The position numbers were made by a program, and so were the translations under genes. A DNA stretch of 5,016 bases from an uncultured Synergistia bacterium (GTDB taxonomy: Bacteria; Eremiobacterota; SpSt-956; JAKJGF01), in NCBI GenBank assembly GCA_937888925.1, contig CALARM010000537.1, forward strand, positions 1 to 5,016, in the 5' to 3' direction. The first letter of the stretch is position 1. Each line of letters begins with the position of its first letter. This document shows positions 1-5,016 of this stretch, in pieces. A model generated the notes under the pieces. It did not search any database and had not been told where the DNA came from. It saw only the letters and a list, made by a program, of their open reading frames with translations.

Positions 1-458
1 TGGATAATATTCCTTATTTTAACCATCCTGTTCAGGTTGCTCTTATGGCATTTAATAAAAAATTGTCTTCCTTTGCCATAAAGGCAAGTCTGTTACATGA
101 TGTTATTGAAGATACGCCTTTTACCATTACGGAACTGGAACAGGAAGGTATTAATTCTCATACGTTAGATATTGTTAAAGAAGTTACCAAAGATCCTCAC
201 GAAGATAGAAAATCTTATCTGGATCGTGTGGCAAATTTATCAGGAGAAGCAAAATTAATAAAATGTTTTGACAGGTATCATAATCTTTTGAGATCCTTTT
301 CTATAAAGGATATAAAATTTCTGAACCGTTATATCAGGGAAACAGAAGAAATATATGTTCCCGCTTTTTCCAGATATGAAGAACTCTCAGATTTAAAGGT
401 TTCTTTTAATATTTTATTACAGGAACTTAAGAAATTCAGAGACAGTTTACTTTTTTAG
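1..458 (+). CDS. RelA/SpoT-type HD domain protein, probable small (p)ppGpp hydrolase (5' partial)
   Basis: The reading frame is open from base 3, so the ATG at 45 is internal and the true start lies outside the window. Seen in sequence: the metal-binding set of the RelA/SpoT HD fold, in order. The motif is HPVQVA (His codon 24-26), then LLHDVIEDT (HD codons 96-101, catalytic Glu-Asp next to them), then CFDRYHNL (Asp codon 270-272, with the Asn four residues on that the family uses in nucleotide binding). A C-terminal helix RETEEIYVPAF matches the usual end of the domain. The protein stops there, with no synthetase, TGS or ACT domain, so it resembles stand-alone hydrolases such as MESH1 (SAH type). 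Known for the family: Mn2+-dependent removal of the 3' pyrophosphate of ppGpp in the cytoplasm. The intact HDxxED motif suggests activity, unlike the degenerate E. coli RelA domain. Another nucleotide pyrophosphate could be the substrate. It is followed after 28 bases by the kinase gene. Confidence 0.82.
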   Translation, partial: DNIPYFNHPVQVALMAFNKKLSSFAIKASLLHDVIEDTPFTITELEQEGINSHTLDIVKEVTKDPHEDRKSYLDRVANLSGEAKLIKCFDRYHNLLRSFSIKDIKFLNRYIRETEEIYVPAFSRYEELSDLKVSFNILLQELKKFRDSLLF

Positions 459-476
459 ATTATTACTTAAGACTAT

Positions 477-480
477 GAGG
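477..480 (+). promoter_or_regulatory. Ribosome binding site of the kinase gene
   Basis: GAGG at 477-480 lies 6 bases before the ATG at 487 and 9 before the ATG at 490. It overlaps the in-frame ATG at 475, which has no comparable site of its own, so 487 (or 490) is preferred over 475. The ATG at 511 would have its purine-rich stretch too close. Confidence 0.5.
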
Positions 481-486
481 TTAAAT

Positions 487-2310
487 ATGATGGCTGAACT
501 GGAGAGAGGTATGATTATTAAATCATACACAATTGTCCGTCCTTTAGGGAAAGGTGGTATGGCACAGGTTTACCTTGGAAGTAAGAATTCCAGGTATTAT
601 GCTATAAAGGAAGTAAGTGAATTTTCCTCGTCAGACCAGGAAGAAGTAGCTATTAAGAGTTTCGAAAAGGAAGCAGACATTCTGAGTGATACAAGACATC
701 CCGGATTACCTGTTTATTATGAAACTTTTATGTACGGGAACAAGATTTATCTGGTCATGGAATATATAGAAGGTAATTCTCTGGAGGAACTTATTAATTC
801 TTTTCCTGTACCTATTGATATAAAAAGATCTGTCACATGGGCCATACATTTATGTGAAATATTATTTTATCTTCATACCCTTTCTCCTGAACCTGTAATA
901 TACAGAGATATGAAACCGGCCAATGTTATTATTACACATGATGGTAATGCAAGACTTGTAGATTTCGGTATTGCCAGAAGGTATGATCCATTGAAACATG
1001 CTGATACATTCAGGCTTGGTACACCCGGCTATGCTGCGCCTGAACAGTTTAAAAAAGACAGTCAAACAACTCCCGGTGCAGATATATATGCTCTCGGAGT
1101 TTTATTATATCAGACTATTACAAAATATGATCCTACTATAAATCCTTTTAAATTTCCTCCTGTAAGATCGTTAAATCCTTCAATACCAGAAAAATTGGAA
1201 TGTATATTAAAAAAGGCAATGCATCCAGACTGTGGCAGAAGGTATAAAGATATAGATGAATTCAAAGATGAACTGATCCGGTTTTACGAGGAGAATTATG
1301 AACCTTTTATGTCGCCTTATGATCTGGAAAGCATATCTTATAAAAAATCTTCCGTTACGAGGCCAATAAGACCTTCTCAATCTATTCCTGATTACTCTTC
1401 CTCTCAATCAGTTCCTTCTTTAAATAAATTCACTCATCGACCTGTTGATTTGTTTTATAATATACCATCTGTTACTCCCAGACATGTAACTAATTTCCTT
1501 TATCTAAAAATTCTTGCAGATAGTTATGTGAGCCTGGCAATATTTTTATTGAATATCGCTCTTATTATGAGTTTTTTTTCCGATTATAAATGTTTAAAGG
1601 AAGCCAGATGTTTTAAAGGGGACCTTGTGTCTGCTCAGGCAGTTATTACAGGATATAAGCAATGTGTCTATTCTGCAAATACCATGGTTCATTATGCCCA
1701 TGAATACACCTATACGTACTATGATACTGATAATAAACTTTATCAGGGAAAATCATATAGTCCATTTTTTAATTCTTATCAAATCAACCAGGATGTCCCG
1801 GTGGAATATGTAAAAAAAGATCCTTCTTTATCACGTCTCAAGGCGGCTAAATGTGGATATGAAACCTATACATTTACTACATATAATGTAAACGAAAGTG
1901 CCTGCAGAGTATACTATGTATTATATATAGTGGCAGCAGTGTTAATATTTCGTAATATAAAGAAAAGAATTAATACATTTATACTGATAAAGGATGGTAA
2001 AATAGGTCGTGGAACATTAGTAAATAAAGATTTTTCTAAATCTCTATGTTATTTTGAGCTTACTGCAGAAGATGGGAGATACTTAAAAACTGTGTCTGTA
2101 AAACCTTACTACTTTGATACCTATACTGCAGGGCAGCAGGTCAGTCTTATTTATGATCCTTCCAGTTACCAGACTGTAGAAATTCTTCAGGATATAAAGT
2201 TTTTAGATTCTTCAGGCAATCTTAAAGATGGTTCTTCCTTAAGTGTTCCGTTCATTTTATTGAATATTTACATTACTATTTTTATTATAACATTATATTG
2301 GTCTTATTGA
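487..2310 (+). CDS. Membrane-anchored Hanks-type serine/threonine protein kinase with two DUF3592-like modules
   Basis: Residues are numbered from the ATG at 487 (607 aa). The kinase domain spans about 12-267: glycine loop GKGGMAQV (21-28), ATP-binding Lys41 in YAIKE, helix-C Glu62, catalytic loop YRDMKPAN with Asp141 and Asn146, DFG at 159-161, GTPGYAAPE ending near 186. All residues needed for catalysis are present; Tyr replaces His of HRD, a common variant. A Ser/Pro-rich linker (about 283-330) follows, then membrane segments near 345-365, 475-489 and 587-605. Between the first two lies a module (about 381-453) ending in VPVEYVKKDPS; between the second and third lies a similar one (about 499-570) ending in VSLIYDPSS. 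Both resemble DUF3592. Basic residues after segment 2 (RNIKKR) place the kinase and second module in the cytoplasm and the first module outside, where five Cys could form disulfides. Likely role: sensing an envelope signal and phosphorylating cytoplasmic proteins; ligand and targets unknown. It sits 28 bases after the HD gene, probably in one transcript. Confidence 0.9.
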   Translation: MMAELERGMIIKSYTIVRPLGKGGMAQVYLGSKNSRYYAIKEVSEFSSSDQEEVAIKSFEKEADILSDTRHPGLPVYYETFMYGNKIYLVMEYIEGNSLEELINSFPVPIDIKRSVTWAIHLCEILFYLHTLSPEPVIYRDMKPANVIITHDGNARLVDFGIARRYDPLKHADTFRLGTPGYAAPEQFKKDSQTTPGADIYALGVLLYQTITKYDPTINPFKFPPVRSLNPSIPEKLECILKKAMHPDCGRRYKDIDEFKDELIRFYEENYEPFMSPYDLESISYKKSSVTRPIRPSQSIPDYSSSQSVPSLNKFTHRPVDLFYNIPSVTPRHVTNFLYLKILADSYVSLAIFLLNIALIMSFFSDYKCLKEARCFKGDLVSAQAVITGYKQCVYSANTMVHYAHEYTYTYYDTDNKLYQGKSYSPFFNSYQINQDVPVEYVKKDPSLSRLKAAKCGYETYTFTTYNVNESACRVYYVLYIVAAVLIFRNIKKRINTFILIKDGKIGRGTLVNKDFSKSLCYFELTAEDGRYLKTVSVKPYYFDTYTAGQQVSLIYDPSSYQTVEILQDIKFLDSSGNLKDGSSLSVPFILLNIYITIFIITLYWSY

Positions 2311-2316
2311 TTGACT

Positions 2317-2344
2317 TTTACTATTTTTTTTACTAACATATAAT
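2317..2344 (+). promoter_or_regulatory. Probable sigma70-type promoter of the deiminase gene
   Basis: A perfect TATAAT lies at 2339-2344. A 4-of-6 match to the -35 box, TTTACT, lies at 2317-2322, with a 16-base spacer. Transcription would begin near 2351, leaving a leader of about 28 bases with the ribosome binding site in it. A better -35 match, TTGACT at 2311-2316, is 22 bases from the -10 box, which is too far for normal use. The surrounding DNA is very AT-rich, so a chance match is possible. Confidence 0.45.
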
Positions 2345-2365
2345 CCTAAGAATATTTAAAGAAAC

Positions 2366-2372
2366 AGGGGAG
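2366..2372 (+). promoter_or_regulatory. Strong ribosome binding site that decides the deiminase start
   Basis: AGGGGAG at 2366-2372 directly abuts the ATG at 2373 (no spacer) but is 6 bases before the ATG at 2379. The second ATG is therefore the likely start, giving a protein beginning MKIQANN. Confidence 0.65.
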
Positions 2373-2378
2373 ATGATA

Positions 2379-3938
2379 ATGAAAATACAGGCAAATAATG
2401 TACATAATCAGGTTTTTCTCGACAAAACATCAGGAAAAAAAGAACAGAGTGAACCGAAAGAACAGGTAATCCTGGGCTCTACCTATACCACACCGGAATT
2501 TCTAAAAAAACCTCCTGCCCTTACCATTACCGATGGTGAAATAAAAACAGAAGAAACTCTTCCGAAATCAAGAGAAGAACTGGCAGAAGGTGGATATTTT
2601 AAAGCCATACCCGGACAATATAACCTTGACGGAAGTCTGGGAGGCAGTCTTTATCCTGACTCTTACGGCAGAATAAAACATATGGCTTTTCAGTTCGGCA
2701 ATAAAGAATTTGATAAAGACCTCTGGCCAAAGACAAGAGAAGCTGTGATGGGCGTGTATAAAACGCTTTTTGCCAGTATGTCTCCCGATACGAAATTTAC
2801 TATTATTGTTCCCAATAAAGAAAGTGAAGAGATCTGTAAAGAGCTTGTAAGGGATTGTAACCCCCAGAATCCTGAAAGGATAAAAATAGAGAATGCCAGT
2901 GCTCCTACAGGTTTTTCCATATGGATAAGAGATTCTATGATACCGGTACAGGGAAAAGACGGCAAGTCGAAATTGATTATTCAGGATAGAACCTACTACC
3001 CTGGAAAGGATGATAAAATAGTTCCGGAATTTATAGATAAAGCACATGATGATATTTCATCTGTCCATAATCCGATACTCAGAATAGATGGAGGTAATGT
3101 GCTTAGTAACAAAACTCATGCCTTTGTCGGCATAGATTCTGCTGTTCAAACAACAGATCTCCTGAAAGAACTTGCTCTCAATCAGGGAAATAAAGAGAAT
3201 ATAATAAGGTTTTATGAGTCAAAATCAGGGAAAGAAGTAGTAGAAGGAGATAAAACAGAAACTGATAAACAGGCGACCCTGGAAGAGATGTGGCATGATA
3301 TTGCTCCTATGATTTTTGAAAGTGAATTCAATAGAAAGATCTATGTAGTAGGTAATGATGATCCTTCAACTCCTGATGTGGTGGAGACACAGCCTGTATT
3401 TCATATAGATATGTGTACAACTCCCATAGGAGAAGATACCTTTATCGTTGGAGATCCTCAGATGGCCATTGATATACTTAAAAATCTTTCCCCTGATGAA
3501 GTAGAAAAACTTAATAAAGAAGTAGCGGAAAAAGCAGGACTTAAGAACAGTGATAATCTGATAGGCCGTCTTATAGATGCAAATAATGATAAAGAATACA
3601 AAGGGAATTTCGATAACCTTGCAAAAGAATTAAAAGATAAGGGATATAATGTACATCGTATGCCATATCTGTCAGGCCTCCGCACTACATGGAGCCTTCC
3701 TTACCTGACCTATAATAACTGTATACAGGAAAATTATATAGATGACAGTGGAAAGCAGGTAAAAAAGGTTTATCTACCTCTTTATGGTATGGAACCACTT
3801 GATAAAATAGCGGTAAATACTTACGAAAAATTCGGCTATGAAGTGATTCCCCTTGATATGGCTGCCATAACTATTCTTGAAGGAGCCATAAGATGTTCCG
3901 CCTATCCTGTTGATAGAACCTGGACCAGTGAGCAGTGA
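2379..3938 (+). CDS. Guanidine-modifying enzyme, agmatine deiminase / protein-arginine deiminase fold
   Basis: Residues are numbered from the ATG at 2379 (519 aa). Seen in order: WIRDS with Asp185, which matches the WxRD substrate-binding motif; RIDGGN (235-240), which matches the EGGN strand; FHIDM with His342 and Asp344; and near the end YLPLYG (465-470) and EGAIRC with Cys506. These fit the Asp/His/Asp/Cys catalytic set of the guanidine-modifying superfamily, in which Cys attacks the guanidinium carbon and ammonia is released. Family enzymes act on agmatine, free arginine or protein arginine. The protein is longer than agmatine deiminases (about 340-370 aa): about 180 residues precede WIRD, and there are insertions near 270-330 and 370-425. 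There is no signal peptide, so it is probably cytoplasmic. Arg precedes Cys where agmatine deiminases usually have His (GxxHC), so substrate choice may differ. I do not assign a substrate. The last codons (TSEQ and stop) come from a heptamer repeat array. The gene appears to have its own promoter. Confidence 0.78.
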   Translation: MKIQANNVHNQVFLDKTSGKKEQSEPKEQVILGSTYTTPEFLKKPPALTITDGEIKTEETLPKSREELAEGGYFKAIPGQYNLDGSLGGSLYPDSYGRIKHMAFQFGNKEFDKDLWPKTREAVMGVYKTLFASMSPDTKFTIIVPNKESEEICKELVRDCNPQNPERIKIENASAPTGFSIWIRDSMIPVQGKDGKSKLIIQDRTYYPGKDDKIVPEFIDKAHDDISSVHNPILRIDGGNVLSNKTHAFVGIDSAVQTTDLLKELALNQGNKENIIRFYESKSGKEVVEGDKTETDKQATLEEMWHDIAPMIFESEFNRKIYVVGNDDPSTPDVVETQPVFHIDMCTTPIGEDTFIVGDPQMAIDILKNLSPDEVEKLNKEVAEKAGLKNSDNLIGRLIDANNDKEYKGNFDNLAKELKDKGYNVHRMPYLSGLRTTWSLPYLTYNNCIQENYIDDSGKQVKKVYLPLYGMEPLDKIAVNTYEKFGYEVIPLDMAAITILEGAIRCSAYPVDRTWTSEQ

Positions 3939-4028
3939 CCAGTGACCAGTGAGCAGTGACCAGTGAGCAGTGACCAGTGAGCAGTGACCAGTTATCAGTT
4001 ATCAGTGAGCAGTTACCAGTTACCAGTG
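3924..4028 (+). repeat. Heptanucleotide tandem repeat array, 15 units
   Basis: Fifteen consecutive 7-bp units without a phase break. The consensus is A(C/G)CAGTG: ACCAGTG and AGCAGTG mostly alternate in the first nine units, while the last six include ACCAGTT, ATCAGTT and AGCAGTT. The array starts inside the deiminase gene: units 1 and 2 encode its last four residues, and the stop codon (3936-3938) is formed at the junction of units 2 and 3. Short tandem heptamers of this kind are known from cyanobacteria and some other bacteria (STRR-type sequences); their function is not established. A single similar CAGTGA occurs at 4075-4080. Confidence 0.93.
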
Positions 4029-4105
4029 AGGGTAATTAATTTAAAGGTTTACCACACATTACATGCCACTATTACAGTGAATATTGGTGAAAGGATGTAT
4101 TGGTT
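4029..4105 (+). other. Spacer with ribosome binding site before the secreted-protein gene
   Basis: This non-repeat spacer lies between the heptamer array and the next start. AAAGGA at 4090-4095 is a ribosome binding site, 10 bases before the TTG at 4106 and 4 before the TTG at 4100. The ATG at 4095-4097 lies in another frame and meets a stop after four codons. No convincing promoter or terminator is seen. Confidence 0.45.
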
Positions 4106-4684
4106 TTGAAAAAAAATATTTTCTTGATTTTTTTGCTTTTTATTTTTTCTATTCCATGTTTTGCCGCAGAAAAAAATTTACCTGACGGATATGATAAGGT
4201 AAAGCTGTTAGACACTTTTGAACAGGTAAATGCCGTATATAATAATAATCTCCTTAAAATAAATCTCCCTGGCCCATTCAAATCAAATCTCTATGTTTTA
4301 CAACTCGATGACCCATATATAAAAGAAGTAGATTTTGAATTTTCCAAAGGACGTCTCGTATGGATCTGTATCAGGTATAAAACAACTACAGGTCAATGGA
4401 ATAGCCCTCAGATAGTAGGTTTCGGCGACTATCCTTTTGAAACTATGGAAGAAAAATTTGTCTCTCAATACGGAGAGCCTGATGATACGGATGACGGAGA
4501 AAAACGCAGAGCAGATACTATTACCGACATATGGAAGATATGGATCTGGACAAATGAGAAAGTTGTCATGGAATTTGAAGGGAAATGCCATTTCTCTATG
4601 GGACAGCAGGGAGCCTATGTCTATACTCAGAATATTTATCCGAAAGAACTGCAAGAAAAGCTTAAAGCAATAAGAGATAAGTGA
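4106..4684 (+). CDS. Small secreted protein of unknown function, possibly BamE/SmpA-like fold
   Basis: No ATG is available. An in-frame stop at 4088-4090 leaves the TTG codons at 4100 and 4106 as the only starts near the ribosome binding site. The 4106 start gives a typical Sec signal peptide: MKKN, a hydrophobic stretch to about residue 17, then CFAAE with cleavage after Ala20 or Ala21. Cys18 is preceded by Pro and is not in a lipobox, so a lipoprotein is unlikely. The mature part is about 171 residues with no transmembrane segment. It appears to hold two weakly similar halves: a helix beginning LLDTFEQV followed by strands (DFEFSKGRLVWI), then a helix ending VSQYGEPDD (about 119-127) followed by Trp-rich strands (WKIWIW) and VVMEFEGK. 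The helix, YGEP turn and strands pattern recalls BamE/SmpA- or BLIP-like domains, but this is inference by eye and no family is recognised. The protein is predicted to be periplasmic or extracellular. Its stop codon lies in the heptamer cluster that follows. Confidence 0.8.
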   Translation: MKKNIFLIFLLFIFSIPCFAAEKNLPDGYDKVKLLDTFEQVNAVYNNNLLKINLPGPFKSNLYVLQLDDPYIKEVDFEFSKGRLVWICIRYKTTTGQWNSPQIVGFGDYPFETMEEKFVSQYGEPDDTDDGEKRRADTITDIWKIWIWTNEKVVMEFEGKCHFSMGQQGAYVYTQNIYPKELQEKLKAIRDK

Positions 4685-4731
4685 GTAGTGAAGAGTGAGT
4701 AGGAGTATAACTTTACTCACTACTCACTTAT
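4677..4731. terminator. Inverted heptamer repeat forming a stem-loop between convergent genes
   Basis: Arms 4677-4691 and 4717-4731 are perfect 15-bp reverse complements (ATAAGTGAGTAGTGA on the plus strand) around a 25-base loop. The left side is built from 7-bp steps, AGTGAGT, AGTGAAG, AGTGAGT and AGGAGTA from 4680 to 4707; the right side has two ACTCACT units at 4715-4728. A second register (4694-4701 with 4714-4721) could also pair. The left arm contains the stop codon of the secreted-protein gene (4682-4684), and the right arm touches the stop of the minus-strand gene (4731-4733). Placement between convergent genes suggests a bidirectional transcription terminator, but the stem is only moderately GC-rich and the following T runs are short. 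Confidence 0.6.
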
Positions 4732-5016
4732 TATTTTCCCCAGAAATCTTCATCTAAAACCAGTTTTTCTATATATTCATTTTCACCTGGATTTGCAAAT
4801 TTTATATATAATACAGGAGGGGCATCTTTCGGTATTGCTACAATTAAAGTTCCCAGAGTACGGGTCTTTTCCGGCGTACTTCCTGTTCTCCATATACTGT
4901 TATCAGGGCCGTCATGGATATCACTGCTGAATTCTATAAAATCTTCCATTGTAAACAGGTCTTTATGATTTTCCAGCAGTTCTTTAATGCGATTATATCT
5001 TACATAACTGCTTTCA
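4731..5016 (-). CDS. C-terminal part of a probable C45-family Ntn hydrolase / acyltransferase (5' partial)
   Basis: The minus-strand frame is open from the right window edge to the TAA at 4733-4731, giving 94 residues. The ATG at 4949-4947 is internal, since the frame continues upstream without a stop. Seen in the fragment: SSYVRYNRIKELLENH, a helix ending MEDFIEF, then DIHDGPDNSIWR (fragment residues 32-43), a TLGTLIVAI strand, a PPVLYIKFANPGENEY segment and a short tail. The order of RxxRlxelL helix, DHxxGPDNSIxR-like loop, T(L/I)xSxI strand and NPxEN(P/E)Y end resembles the C-terminus of C45 (isopenicillin N acyltransferase / carcinine hydrolase-like) enzymes, which cleave themselves to expose an N-terminal catalytic Cys. 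That Cys would lie outside the window, so activity and substrate cannot be judged. A related Ntn hydrolase family is the main alternative. The gene converges on the secreted-protein gene and ends at the shared stem-loop. Confidence 0.6.
   Translation of the reverse strand, partial: ESSYVRYNRIKELLENHKDLFTMEDFIEFSSDIHDGPDNSIWRTGSTPEKTRTLGTLIVAIPKDAPPVLYIKFANPGENEYIEKLVLDEDFWGK

Noticed and set aside
45..458. ATG at 45 as the start of the HD gene
   Set aside because: The frame is open to the window edge, and the essential HPVQVA motif of the HD domain lies upstream of this ATG, so it is internal.
2324..2331. Run of eight T after the kinase gene as a rho-independent terminator
   Set aside because: No GC-rich stem precedes it; the run instead falls inside the spacer of the promoter candidate.
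2568..3047. Long minus-strand reading frame opposite the deiminase gene
   Set aside because: It lies entirely against a gene with clear catalytic motifs, has no recognisable domain, and is a shadow of the real frame.
3924..4028. CRISPR array
   Set aside because: The units are 7 bp and contiguous, with no spacers, so this is a simple tandem repeat.
4031..4053. GGTAA...TTACC inverted repeat and the AATTAATT palindrome as an operator
   Set aside because: The arms are only 5 bp with a 13-base loop, and the palindrome is simple AT sequence; both are expected by chance here.
4048..4075. TTTACC and TATTAC, 16 bases apart, as a promoter for the secreted-protein gene
   Set aside because: Each box matches only 4 of 6 consensus bases in AT-rich DNA, and nothing else supports it.
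4120..4170. Lipoprotein signal with Cys18 as the lipidated residue
   Set aside because: The Cys is preceded by Ile-Pro rather than a lipobox, and a better signal peptidase I site (CFA-A) follows it.
4298..4720. Minus-strand reading frame opposite the secreted-protein gene
   Set aside because: It overlaps a gene with a clear signal peptide, and its composition (Leu, Ile, Phe and Cys rich, no motif) is typical of an antisense shadow.

Overview
The window is AT-rich bacterial DNA with densely packed genes: five protein-coding genes, two of them cut by the window edges, and no RNA gene or transposase that I can see. Short gaps, Shine-Dalgarno-led starts, a TTG start and a Sec-type signal peptide all fit a bacterium. 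A Hanks-type Ser/Thr kinase with a membrane-anchored C-terminal half, together with heptanucleotide tandem repeats, suggests a lineage with elaborate signalling and repeat-carrying intergenic regions. Cyanobacteria-like genomes and several candidate phyla share these traits. Sequence alone does not let me fix the phylum.

Layout. (1) 1-458, plus strand, 5' cut: a stand-alone RelA/SpoT-type HD domain, probably a small (p)ppGpp hydrolase. (2) 487-2310, plus: a 607-aa Ser/Thr kinase followed by a linker, three membrane segments and two related beta-rich (DUF3592-like) modules, one on each side of the membrane. It starts 28 bases after gene 1 and is probably co-transcribed with it. (3) 2311-2378: a short gap with a plausible sigma70-type promoter and a strong ribosome binding site. 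(4) 2379-3938, plus: a 519-aa guanidine-modifying enzyme (agmatine deiminase / protein-arginine deiminase fold) with the expected catalytic Asp, His, Asp and Cys. (5) 3924-4028: fifteen 7-bp tandem repeats that begin inside the deiminase gene and supply its last codons and its stop. (6) 4106-4684, plus: a small secreted protein of unknown function. (7) 4677-4731: a second heptamer cluster, arranged as direct and inverted copies that form a stem-loop holding the stop codons of the two convergent genes. (8) 4731-5016, minus, 5' cut: the C-terminal end of a probable C45-family (penicillin acyltransferase-like) Ntn hydrolase.

How they may work together. Genes 1 and 2 look like a signalling pair, alarmone removal next to a transmembrane kinase, but this rests on adjacency alone. 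The deiminase appears to have its own promoter. The secreted protein and the C45 enzyme have no evident functional link to the others. The most distinctive feature is that both heptamer clusters start exactly at gene ends and overlap stop codons.
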